From positions 1 to 26,100 of the forward strand of contig CAYLPJ010000070.1 in NCBI GenBank assembly GCA_964385465.1: 26,100 nt of DNA, given 5' to 3'. This document shows positions 7,575 to 14,853 of this stretch, in pieces. Source of the stretch: CAYLPJ01 sp964385465. Its GTDB lineage: Bacteria > Planctomycetota > Phycisphaerae > SM23-33. Made by a program: the position numbers and the translations under genes. Below the pieces are notes generated by a model. That model did no database searches. It worked only from the letters and a program-made list of their open reading frames with translations, and had not been told where the DNA came from. The first letter of the stretch is position 1, and each line of letters opens with the position of its first letter.

Positions 7575-7936
7575 GGTCGCTGGGCATCCGCCGTTCGGCG
7601 ATGGCGCTGGGGGCGCCCTGGCAGCGAGGGTTGTCGAAGGCGTCCACCTTCCAGCCCAGCGGCGGGGACGCGGCGGCGGGCACGCTCCACGAGACCGCCA
7701 CCTGTCGCCCGTTGGTCACGCCCCGCACGTCGGCGACGGCGGGCCTGTCCAGCGCGGGCCGCGCCGGCTGGCGGACGGTGAACGCGTGCTTCGCGCCACC
7801 GGCCGTCCTTGCGGAAGCAGCCCAGCCGGCGATGCAGCGGCCGGACGGCCTTCGGGCCGGACAGCGACTCGATGAACCCGCTGTTGCCCGGGAAGGGCGT
7901 CGCGGCGATCGGCAACCGGGCGACGGCAATGGGGAG
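7575..7936 (-). pseudogene. Decayed fragment, possibly the C-terminus of a secreted FnIII-type protein
   Basis: The 450 bases between aroF and the next gene hold no intact gene. On the minus strand one frame (7936 to about 7790) reads LPIAATPFPGNSGFIESLSG and on to a RRLGCFRKDGRW stretch. A second frame (about 7797 to 7590) reads KHAFTVRQPARPALDRPAVA and then TNGRQVAVSWSVP and GWKVDAFDNP. Both stretches look like real protein, and the second resembles a fibronectin type III strand pattern, so one frameshift probably separates two parts of the same old gene. There is no start codon with a ribosome-binding site, and a stop lies just upstream of 7936. The family is not identified. High GC alone could keep frames open, so confidence is limited. 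Confidence 0.4.
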
Positions 7937-7967
7937 TCACCGACGGCGAGAAGGCCCTGTGTTCAGA

Positions 7968-7988
7968 CGATGGAAGGCCGTTCCATCG
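7968..7988. other. Perfect 8-bp hairpin downstream of the Gfo/Idh gene
   Basis: CGATGGAA (7968-7975), loop GGCCG, TTCCATCG (7981-7988) form a perfect stem. It lies 37 bases past the stop of the minus-strand oxidoreductase gene and could end or protect that transcript, but no T-run follows on either strand. Confidence 0.3.
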
Positions 7989-8024
7989 CACCTGAAGTGC
8001 AGTGTGCGCCGGGAAAATCCGGGA

Positions 8025-9197
8025 TCAGGACGTGAGCTTCTTCAGCTCGCGGTCGGCCGCGGCACGGAGGCGCTGTCCCTTGCCGGTCGAGCGGTCCTTC
8101 TCGAGCTTGCGGATGAGGCGACTGATCTCGGCGGCGTCGACGGGCAGCTCGACGGTCTTGTCCTTGAAGCCGGCGATGTACATCGCGTTGGACAGTTCCA
8201 GCTCGTTGAGCGCTTCCTCGCCGGTGCAGTACATCTCCTTGCCGCGAAGGATGTGGGCGGCGAAGGCCTTGATGATCATCAGGTGCTTGCCGCCGGGGTT
8301 CTTCGGCAGGGGGACCTCTTTCCAGGTGACCTCCTGCTTGGCCCCGCCGGCGGAGGACGTTTTCGAGCCCATGATGTGCTCGGTGATGGACTGCTTGAGC
8401 TTGCCGTACATCAGTTTGCCGCCCTTGCAGACGAGCGTGCCCTTGTCGCCGCTGACGGTGAACCGCTCGCTGCCGGGCTCCTCGGCGGTGGTGGCGTAGA
8501 GGTAGCCGACCTTGCCGTCGCCGTAGTCCATCAGGAAGTTGGCGGTGTCTTCGACCTCGATCTGGTGCGCCCGCGTGCTGAGCATGCCCATGACCCGCTT
8601 GGGCATCCCGCCGATCCACTGGTACAGGTCCAGGTGGTGCGGGGCCTGGTTGATCAGCACCCCGCCGCCCTCGCCGTCCCAGGTGCCCCGCCAGGCGCCG
8701 CTGTCGTAGTAGGCCTGCGTGCGGAACCAACTGGAGCAGAACAGCTCCACGCGGAAGACGTCCCCCACCGCGCCCTTGTCGACCATCTGCTTCATCTTCC
8801 GCATGATCGCCCGCGTGCGGTGATGCAGCACGACGCCCATGGCCACCCCGTTCTCGCGGCAGGCGCCGACCATCATCCGGGCGACGCCGATGCGGGATTC
8901 CAGCGGCTTCTCGCAGAGCACGTGCAGCCCGCGGCGGGCGGCATGGATGCACATCGGCCCGTGCCAGTAGTGCGGCGTGGCGATGATTACCGCGTCGATC
9001 AGGCCGGAGTCCATCATCTCGACGGCGTCGGTATACTGGGGCACCCCGAGCTCGTCGCCGAAGGCCCCGGCCTTGTCGGCGACGATATCGCAAACGGCGC
9101 CCAGCGCGACGTCGCGTCCGCCTTCCTTGGCGCACCATCGCGCGTGGCTCGAGCCCATGTTGCCCAGACCGATGACTCCGAATCGAACCTTCTTCAT
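8025..9197 (-). CDS. Gfo/Idh/MocA family NAD(P)-dependent oxidoreductase
   Basis: A 390-residue dehydrogenase of the glucose-fructose oxidoreductase/inositol dehydrogenase family. The N-terminal Rossmann fold has GVIGLGNMG (7-15), an acidic residue after strand 2 (D37, in AVCDI), VIIATPHYWH (70-79) and the family signature CEKPLE with K97. The C-terminal alpha/beta domain has GGGVLINQAPHHLDLYQWIGG (177-197), with the usual active-site His and Asp at 187-190. These enzymes oxidise or reduce sugars, inositols or related polyols. The substrate cannot be read from sequence. No signal peptide is visible, unlike many planctomycete members with Tat signals, so it should act in the cytoplasm. A GGGAGA ribosome-binding site precedes the ATG. 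It is divergent from the trpF-like gene. Confidence 0.9.
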   Translation of the reverse strand: MKKVRFGVIGLGNMGSSHARWCAKEGGRDVALGAVCDIVADKAGAFGDELGVPQYTDAVEMMDSGLIDAVIIATPHYWHGPMCIHAARRGLHVLCEKPLESRIGVARMMVGACRENGVAMGVVLHHRTRAIMRKMKQMVDKGAVGDVFRVELFCSSWFRTQAYYDSGAWRGTWDGEGGGVLINQAPHHLDLYQWIGGMPKRVMGMLSTRAHQIEVEDTANFLMDYGDGKVGYLYATTAEEPGSERFTVSGDKGTLVCKGGKLMYGKLKQSITEHIMGSKTSSAGGAKQEVTWKEVPLPKNPGGKHLMIIKAFAAHILRGKEMYCTGEEALNELELSNAMYIAGFKDKTVELPVDAAEISRLIRKLEKDRSTGKGQRLRAAADRELKKLTS

Positions 9198-9236
9198 GAC
9201 CGTCTCCCGGGGTTTGCGTACGTCCTTTGGGTCGGG

Positions 9237-9265
9237 AGCTTACGCCCGCCGCCCGCCGATTGCAA
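9237..9265 (-). promoter_or_regulatory. Candidate promoter of the Gfo/Idh gene
   Basis: The palindromic hexamer TTGCAA (9265-9260) can serve as -35 for the minus strand, with TAAGCT (9242-9237, 3 of 6 matches) 17 bases away as a weak -10. This would give a leader of roughly 35 bases with a GGGAGA ribosome-binding site. It shares the -35 bases with the divergent plus-strand promoter. Confidence 0.3.
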
Positions 9266-9288
9266 GCGCCCCGCCTCCCGGATACACT
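9260..9288 (+). promoter_or_regulatory. Candidate promoter of the trpF-like gene, likely leaderless
   Basis: TTGCAA (9260-9265, 4 of 6) and TACACT (9283-9288, 4 of 6) lie 17 bases apart. The predicted start is about 9295, next to the ATG at 9296, and no Shine-Dalgarno sequence precedes that ATG. Both facts fit a leaderless mRNA. Confidence 0.42.
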
Positions 9289-9295
9289 TCCGCCC

Positions 9296-9982
9296 ATGCT
9301 CCAACGCGTGCGGATCAAGATCGAAGGCCTCCGCCAGCCCGCCGAGGCCCTCAAGATCGCCCAGATGGGCGCCGACGCCATCGGGCTGGTCTTCGCCGAC
9401 TCGCCCCGGTGGGTCTCCCCCGAGCAGGCCCGCGCCGTCACCGACATCCTCCCGCCCTGGGTGGCCACCGTCGGGGTGTTCGTCAACGCCGACGCCGGGA
9501 CGATCAACCGCGTCGTCGAGCGAACCCGGATCGGCTACGTCCAACTGCACGGCGACGAGCCCCCCGAGGTCGTCGGCGAGATCGCCGCGCCCTGCATCAA
9601 GGCATTCCGCCTGCGCGACGACGGCTGGCTGGGACACGTCCGCGGCTGGGTCGAGGGGGTCGCCGCCCGGTCGAACCTCGCGGCCGTGCTGCTGGACGCC
9701 TACGCACCCGGCGCCCGGGGCGGGACGGGCAACCGGTTCAACTGGGACTGGGTCTCGGACGCCCGCCTGACGGGGGCGATGGCGGGGCTGGACCCGATCA
9801 TCCTCGCCGGCGGGCTGGACGCCCAGTGCGTCGGGCGGGCGATCGACACGGTCCAGCCCTGGGCGGTGGACGTCGCCAGCGGAGTGGAGAAGGCCCCGGG
9901 GGTCAAGGACCTCCGCAAGGTGGCGGACTTCATCGCCGCGACCCGCGAGGGCAACGTGCTGGACAGCGACTTCTGGCTGTAG
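9296..9982 (+). CDS. trpF: Phosphoribosylanthranilate isomerase-like protein with catalytic Cys replaced by Glu
   Basis: A 228-residue (beta/alpha)8 protein of the TrpF family, which converts phosphoribosylanthranilate to CdRP in tryptophan synthesis. The family blocks are present: GADAIGLVFADSPRWVSPEQA (25-45), VGVFVNA (59-65), YVQLHGDE (81-88), VLLDAYAPGARGGTG (131-145) with the general-acid Asp134, IILAGGL (168-174) and VDVASGVE (191-198), where phosphate-binding loops sit. The normal first motif KICGLT is here KIEGLR: the general-base cysteine position is Glu10 and the following Thr is Arg13. Either the enzyme uses Glu as base, or it has another substrate, or it is inactive. The start at 9296 is chosen because the fold begins there. 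Upstream in-frame codons are not conserved. The 107-base gap to ahcY leaves room for a separate promoter. Confidence 0.82.
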   Translation: MLQRVRIKIEGLRQPAEALKIAQMGADAIGLVFADSPRWVSPEQARAVTDILPPWVATVGVFVNADAGTINRVVERTRIGYVQLHGDEPPEVVGEIAAPCIKAFRLRDDGWLGHVRGWVEGVAARSNLAAVLLDAYAPGARGGTGNRFNWDWVSDARLTGAMAGLDPIILAGGLDAQCVGRAIDTVQPWAVDVASGVEKAPGVKDLRKVADFIAATREGNVLDSDFWL

Positions 9983-10008
9983 CTCGCAGAGCCATTCCGG
10001 ACGCACCC

Positions 10009-10037
10009 TTGATTTGTGCGCGCGCCTGGGCAACAAT
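10009..10037 (+). promoter_or_regulatory. Candidate promoter of ahcY
   Basis: TTGATT (10009-10014) and AACAAT (10032-10037) each match 4 of 6 consensus bases, with a 17-base spacer. The leader would be about 45 bases and ends in a strong AAAGAGGAG ribosome-binding site (10078-10086). No SAH or SAM riboswitch core was recognised in this gap. Confidence 0.35.
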
Positions 10038-10089
10038 ATCCCGTCTATCGTGCCCCGTACGAAACAAGGTCCTATGGAAAGAGGAGACT

Positions 10090-11361
10090 ATGGCACTGAA
10101 GAAGAGCGAGTATGACGTTCGTGACCTGAAGCTGGCCGAGGAAGGCAAGCGGCGCATTCTGTGGGCGGACAACGATATGCCCGTCCTGGCGCAGGTCCGC
10201 GAGCGGTTCACGAAAGAGAAGCCTCTCAAGGGCAAGCGCATGAGCGCGTGCCTGCACGTGACGGCCGAGACCGCCAACCTCTGCCGCACGCTCAAGGCCG
10301 GGGGAGCCGATCTGGTGCTGTGCGCGTCGAACCCGCTGAGCACGCAAGACGACGTGGCGGCCAGCCTTGTCAAGGACTTCGACATCAAGACGTACGCCAT
10401 CACCGGCGAGGATCGTAAGACGTACTACGACCACATCGCCGCCGCGTGCGAGCATCGCCCGACGGTGACGATGGACGACGGCGCAGACCTGGTCAACGCC
10501 CTGCACGGCGACATGAGCGAGTACGGCGACGCCATCGTCGCGAGCATGGAGGAGACCACCACCGGCGTGATCCGCCTCCGCGCCATGGCCGACGCCGGCG
10601 TGCTGAAGTTCCCCGTCGTCGCCGTCAACGACGCGACCACCAAGCACCTGTTCGACAACCGCTACGGCACGGGCCAGAGCACGCTGGACGGCATCGTCCG
10701 CGCGACGGACATCCTGCTTGCCGGCAAGGAAGTCGTGGTGGTGGGCTACGGCTGGTGCGGGCGCGGCGTGGCGCTTCGCGCCCGGGGCGCCGGGGCGAAT
10801 GTCATCATCTGCGAGGTCGATCCCGTCCGCGCCCTCGAGGCGGCCATGGACGGCTTCCGCGTGATGCGGATCCGCGACGCGGCCAAGATCGGCGACCTGT
10901 TCGTCACCGTCACCGGGGACATTCACGTCATCGACGGCCCGCACTTCGCCCGCATGAAGGACGGCGCGATCGTCGCCAACAGCGGGCACTTCAACGTCGA
11001 GCTGAACCTCGAGGCCCTCGCCGACATGGCCAAGGGCAAGCCCACCGACGTCCGCGGCGGCGTCCAGCAGTACACGATGCCCGACGGCAAGCGGGTCTTC
11101 ATTCTCGCCGAGGGCCGGCTGGTCAACCTCGCCTGCGCCGAGGGCCACCCCGCAAGCGTGATGGACATGTCCTTCGCCACGCAGGCGCTGACCACCGAGT
11201 GGTCGCTGAACCAGGGCAGCCTGGACACCGTCGTTCACAGCGTCCCCGGCGAGGTCGAGGACTGGGTCTCGCGCCTGAAGCTCAAGAGCATGGGCATCAA
11301 GATCGACCGGCTGACCAGCGAACAGAAGACGTACCTCTCGTCGTTCGACATGGGCACGTAA
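10090..11361 (+). CDS. ahcY: S-adenosylhomocysteine hydrolase, short thermophile/archaeal-like form
   Basis: A 423-residue NAD-dependent cytoplasmic enzyme that splits S-adenosylhomocysteine to adenosine and homocysteine, clearing the product inhibitor of methyltransferases. It shows HVTAETANL (56-64), SNPLSTQDDVAA (80-91), DDGADL (129-134), EETTTG (154-159), KFPVVAVNDATTKHLFDN (173-190) and the NAD-binding GYGWCGRG (219-226), then NSGHFNVE (297-304). The segment after FDN is RYGTGQST, where the long bacterial/eukaryotic form has a Cys. The protein stops after the LTSEQKTYLSSF segment and lacks the C-terminal Lys/Tyr tail that reaches into the neighbouring subunit. Both traits fit the short class known from Thermotoga and archaea. 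It ends at a strong terminator. Confidence 0.95.
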   Translation: MALKKSEYDVRDLKLAEEGKRRILWADNDMPVLAQVRERFTKEKPLKGKRMSACLHVTAETANLCRTLKAGGADLVLCASNPLSTQDDVAASLVKDFDIKTYAITGEDRKTYYDHIAAACEHRPTVTMDDGADLVNALHGDMSEYGDAIVASMEETTTGVIRLRAMADAGVLKFPVVAVNDATTKHLFDNRYGTGQSTLDGIVRATDILLAGKEVVVVGYGWCGRGVALRARGAGANVIICEVDPVRALEAAMDGFRVMRIRDAAKIGDLFVTVTGDIHVIDGPHFARMKDGAIVANSGHFNVELNLEALADMAKGKPTDVRGGVQQYTMPDGKRVFILAEGRLVNLACAEGHPASVMDMSFATQALTTEWSLNQGSLDTVVHSVPGEVEDWVSRLKLKSMGIKIDRLTSEQKTYLSSFDMGT

Positions 11362-11411
11362 GCGCCCCGCCGAAGGACGGACGTCAGCACAGTCCGTCAA
11401 GAGATAAGGAG

Positions 11412-11458
11412 AGCAGGGATTCGGACCGGTTCGCCCGGTCTGGTCCCTGCTTTCTTCT
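11412..11458 (+). terminator. Strong intrinsic terminator of ahcY
   Basis: An outer 8-bp stem AGCAGGGA (11412-11419) / TCCCTGCT (11444-11451) encloses an inner 6-bp stem GACCGG (11424-11429) / CCGGTC (11435-11440). TTTCTTCT follows directly. It starts 51 bases past the ahcY stop. On the minus strand no T-run follows, so it serves the plus-strand gene only. The convergent regulator gene ends at 11542. Confidence 0.85.
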
Positions 11459-11541
11459 GCGCGGGCGAGGAGGCACGCCAGGGGTGACCGCGCCGACGAA
11501 GCCGGGACCTGAAATCCCGCGGGCTTGTCGGCGCCGGGCAG

Positions 11542-12654
11542 TCAATCGTTGCGCCGGACGGCCGTGGCGGTGGGGAAGGCGGCCATCTCGGCGAGGGTCA
11601 GGTCGGCGTCGGTGAAGGGCTGCTCGCCCTTGCGGTACAGGACGGCGACGCCGATCAGTTCGCCGGGGCTGGGCACCAGCGGGATGGCCAGCAGGGTCAC
11701 ACCGGGCAGGTGACGGCGAACCGCGGGGTCGAACAGTTCGGCCTCGTCGCCGGCGTCCATGGTGAAGCACTTCGGCCCGGTGAGGACGCGCTCGATGACG
11801 GGCCTGGCGAGTTTTCGACAGAATCCCAGGCCATCGGGCTTGGGCACGCCGAAACGCCCGATGACGTTGAGGTGCGCCTGCTCGTCGCAGACCATGGCCA
11901 CGCCGAAGAGCGGCCCGCTGCGGACGGCGAACAGGCGGAAGAGCGTCGCGAAGACGTCGTCGTCGTTGGCGGCGGCGATCATGGCGTGCTGGTAGCCGAT
12001 GATCGCCTGCTGGATGGACATCTGCCCGCTGAGCTGGCGGTAGGCGCAGGTCAGGTCCGCGCAGGTGGTCTCCAGCTTGCCCAGGGCGGTCTTGCGCTGG
12101 CGGTTGGCGTCGCGGGCCATGCGGCGCAGGCGGCGGGTGCGCCGGCGCCGACGTTCGCGGTGGTCCCGTCGCGAGAGCTCGTCCCGAACGGCCCGGCGAA
12201 GGCGGTCGAGGTCCAGCGGCTTGGTCATCAGCTCGATCGGGCGGCGGCGGGAGGCCCTCGTCAACGAGTCGGGGTCGGCGTAGCCGGTGATCACCACCGC
12301 CGGGATGTCCTGGCCCTGCTCGTGCAGGCGGTCGAGCACGTCCAGGCCGTTGCAGTCGCCCAGGCACAGGTCGGTGATAACCACGTCCGGGCGGTCCCGC
12401 CCTGCCGCGGCGAGCGCCTCGGTCCCGCTGCCGGCGGCGATGACGTCCGTGCCGGGCGCCGCGAAGGTGTCGACGAGCAGTTCGCGAAGCTCCGGCTCGT
12501 CGTCGACGACCAGGATGCGGGCGGCGTCAGTCCCCTTCGGCGATCCGGCTTCGTCCCCGGCGGTCGGCGGGCACGGCAGGAAGCTGGAGTGTGACTCGGG
12601 TTCCCTCTCCGGGTTCGGAGTCGATCCAAATGCGTCCGCGGTTGTTCTCGACAT
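11542..12654 (-). CDS. Response regulator: receiver domain plus coiled coil plus GAF-like domain
   Basis: A 370-residue signalling protein. The receiver domain (about 45-160) is complete: acidic pair D51/D52, phospho-acceptor D95 in VVITDLCLGD, T123 in VVITGY and K145 in LMTKPLD. A very Arg-rich helix (160-190) leads to a GAF-like sensor region (about 215-365: FATLFRLFAVRSGPLFGVAM, then LLAIPLVPSPGELIGVAVLY). There is no DNA-binding, GGDEF or HD output, so it may sense a ligand or hand phosphate on. The only ATG before the receiver is at 12654, giving a 128-base overlap with the kinase gene. No ATG, GTG or TTG lies nearer the domain. The first 43 residues are low-complexity, so a non-standard start within the overlap (a CTG occurs) cannot be excluded. 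It is third in a three-gene signalling unit. Confidence 0.82.
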   Translation of the reverse strand: MSRTTADAFGSTPNPEREPESHSSFLPCPPTAGDEAGSPKGTDAARILVVDDEPELRELLVDTFAAPGTDVIAAGSGTEALAAAGRDRPDVVITDLCLGDCNGLDVLDRLHEQGQDIPAVVITGYADPDSLTRASRRRPIELMTKPLDLDRLRRAVRDELSRRDHRERRRRRTRRLRRMARDANRQRKTALGKLETTCADLTCAYRQLSGQMSIQQAIIGYQHAMIAAANDDDVFATLFRLFAVRSGPLFGVAMVCDEQAHLNVIGRFGVPKPDGLGFCRKLARPVIERVLTGPKCFTMDAGDEAELFDPAVRRHLPGVTLLAIPLVPSPGELIGVAVLYRKGEQPFTDADLTLAEMAAFPTATAVRRND

Positions 12655-14821
12655 ATCTCTTGGCCCTCGGCAGGCCCAGGCCCCTCCGCCTCCCCGCCTG
12701 CTGGGCCGAGAAGAACGGCGTGTACGCCCGGGCGGCGGTGGTCTCATCCATCCCCGGTCCGTTGTCGCAGACCGTCACGAGGACCGCTCCGTTGACATCG
12801 TCAGGCCGGGCGCTAAGGCGTATATGGGGGGCCTCGCCGGCCGCGGTCGCCGCATTGGTCATCAACTCCAGCAGCACCGAACCGATCTGGGACCGATCCG
12901 CTTCGATGGCCGGGGTCTCGTCGTCAATCTCTATATCGACGCGAGAGGAGCCCGCTTGAGGATGATCCGAGGAAGAAAAATCCTCCTCCGCCCCGGCCAG
13001 GAGCTCCGCCGGATCCACCGGCTCGACACGAGGCTCGGGGGGGCTGGCGAACTCCATCAGCTCCGAGATAATGTCGCTGATCCGCTGGGCCTGCTCGGCG
13101 ATTGTCGCCCACGTGCGGCGCTGCTTGTCCGAACGGGCCCGCTCACGCATCAACTGCGCCCGGCCGCTGACCACCGCCAGGGGGTTGTTCAACTCGTGCG
13201 CCGCCCCGGCTGCCAAGTCCCCCACCGCCGCCAGGACCTTCGCCTCGGCCACCGCCTCCTGGGCCGTCGCCATCACCTGCGACGCCCCGGCCAGCTCCTC
13301 GCTCAGCAGGGCCGACGACGACCGCTCCCGCACCAGGCCCAGGGCCATACCCAGAACGGCGTCGAGGCCCTCGGCGACCGGACCGACCGCCTCGCCGGGG
13401 TACAACACGCCGCCGATCGCCCGCCCCCCGCTTCGAAGCGGGCGGTGAACGTAGCCATCCAACTCCGCCGACGCCAGCAGGCCGTCGCGGTCCAGCCGAC
13501 CCAGCACCTCCCGGGCGGACATGCCCGTCAGGGCCCCGACGTCGCCGGTGCCAGCCACCGAGACCGCCCAGGCGTCCGCCTCCCCCCCTCCCACGTGCCG
13601 CACCGCCAGCAGCGACTCCTCGCCGGCCGACAGGCCGTAGGCGAATGTCGGCAGCAGTCCGCCCTCCGGGGCGGGCGCCGCGAAGGCCTCGCAGGCCAGC
13701 ACGAGGGCATCGGCGACTTCGGCTTCCGGCCCGAGGCGCTCGGCAAACGCCGCCGCCCGTGCCATGGCCTCGGCGGAACGGGACTCGCGCCGCTCGTTGC
13801 GGAGCAGGCGTTGGTGGGCCCGCCCGAGGCGGCGGGCGCGGTCGGCCAGCGGCGCTGCGGTCTCGGTGTCTCCGGCCCGAGCGTCGTCGAGCCCGAGAAC
13901 GGCGACGCGCTCCTCCACGGCCTCGGCGAGTGCGTCGCCGATCTCGGCGATGTCCGCGGGCGCGAGGTCCAGGCGCACGGCGAGTTCCTCGCAGCTCAGC
14001 AGCGGCGCACTGCTGCCGGAGAAGCCAACCCGCCGGGCGCGGGCGAGGTCGTTGGCCACGCCGACGACGCGGACGAGGTCCGCCTCGGCCACCGAGGCCG
14101 GAACAGCACCGGCGTACTGGGCGTGCAGCCAGATCGCGCTGCGGACGACCGCCGGAAGGCGCCATCGCTCGGCCAGACGACGCCCGGCCACGGCGTGGTC
14201 GACGCCGAGGAGCCGGCGTTCGTACTCGGCCAGGGCGGCGTGGTGCGAACGGGCGGCCTGGCAGGCGCGAGCGAAGCTCTTGGGCACCGCCTCGGCGAGC
14301 ACCAGCTTGCCCAGGTCGTGCAGCAGTCCGGCGGTGTAGGCCTCGTCGGGGTCGATGCCGCCGACGCGCCCGGCCAGCCATTCCGAGGCAATGCCGACGG
14401 CCAGGCAGTGACACCACAGCGCCGGGCGGTCGAAGCCGTCCTCGGCGGCCGGGGGGTTGGTCATGTCCACGATCGGCAGGCACAGCAGCGCCGATCGCAC
14501 GCCGTCCAGCCCGGATCGTGCGACGGCGTCGGCGATGGTGCGCGGCCGGGCGTCGGTCATCTCGTTGGCCAGGCCGAGCGTCCGCGCCGCCAAGGCGGGA
14601 TCGGCGGCGATCAGTAGCGACAGCTCGTCGAGGGCCTCGCGGGGCTCTCCGCCGAGTCGATCGGCCAGCCGCAATGCCCGCGCGGCCACGACGGGGAATG
14701 TCGAGAGCCCGTCGATGCGGCGGACGATCAGGTCCAACTGCGCCGCGTTGAGACGGGGCGCAGCGGTCTCGGGCTGTTGCGTTCGATCCTCCAAAGCCTC
14801 GTTCGCTCGCTGCCTGGTCAC
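12527..14821 (-). CDS. Hybrid sensor: HDOD domain fused to a histidine kinase
   Basis: A 764-residue protein without membrane segments, so a cytoplasmic sensor. Residues about 30-260 form an HDOD domain (RRIDGLSTFPVVAARAL, the helix around LLIAADPALAARTLGLAN, then AGLLHDLGKLVLAE with an HD pair at 168-169). Residues about 340-505 look like a degenerate GAF-type sensor (LLPTFAYGLSAGEESLLAVR, then HRPLRSGGRAIGGVLY). The kinase core follows: H-box AAGAAHELNNPLAVVSGRAQ with phospho-His542, N-box LLELMTNAATAA (650-661), G1 CDNGPGMD (685-692), F-box YTPFF (700-704) and G2 RRRGLGLPRAK (711-721). The start codon is GTG (14821), because the frame opens just after the upstream gene's stop at 14854. HDOD domains usually bind nucleotides or proteins, and joining one directly to a kinase is uncommon. 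Confidence 0.88.
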   Translation of the reverse strand: MTRQRANEALEDRTQQPETAAPRLNAAQLDLIVRRIDGLSTFPVVAARALRLADRLGGEPREALDELSLLIAADPALAARTLGLANEMTDARPRTIADAVARSGLDGVRSALLCLPIVDMTNPPAAEDGFDRPALWCHCLAVGIASEWLAGRVGGIDPDEAYTAGLLHDLGKLVLAEAVPKSFARACQAARSHHAALAEYERRLLGVDHAVAGRRLAERWRLPAVVRSAIWLHAQYAGAVPASVAEADLVRVVGVANDLARARRVGFSGSSAPLLSCEELAVRLDLAPADIAEIGDALAEAVEERVAVLGLDDARAGDTETAAPLADRARRLGRAHQRLLRNERRESRSAEAMARAAAFAERLGPEAEVADALVLACEAFAAPAPEGGLLPTFAYGLSAGEESLLAVRHVGGGEADAWAVSVAGTGDVGALTGMSAREVLGRLDRDGLLASAELDGYVHRPLRSGGRAIGGVLYPGEAVGPVAEGLDAVLGMALGLVRERSSSALLSEELAGASQVMATAQEAVAEAKVLAAVGDLAAGAAHELNNPLAVVSGRAQLMRERARSDKQRRTWATIAEQAQRISDIISELMEFASPPEPRVEPVDPAELLAGAEEDFSSSDHPQAGSSRVDIEIDDETPAIEADRSQIGSVLLELMTNAATAAGEAPHIRLSARPDDVNGAVLVTVCDNGPGMDETTAARAYTPFFSAQQAGRRRGLGLPRAKRYVENNRGRIWIDSEPGEGTRVTLQLPAVPADRRGRSRIAEGD

Positions 14822-14853
14822 TGCCCGGGCGGGCGGTCCGCCGCGGGGGGCTG

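Noticed and set aside
7809..9770. A 653-codon plus-strand frame across the Gfo/Idh gene and trpF
   Set aside because: It is a shadow: it has no family motif and overlaps two well-supported genes in other frames.
9983..10089. SAH or SAM riboswitch in front of ahcY
   Set aside because: The 107-base gap was read for the conserved SAH-element core and for SAM-I-like stems. None was recognised.
10009..11361. ahcY as a damaged long-form enzyme missing its C-terminus
   Set aside because: The missing tail and the RYGTGQST segment occur together, as in the known short class. This is a subtype and not a truncation.
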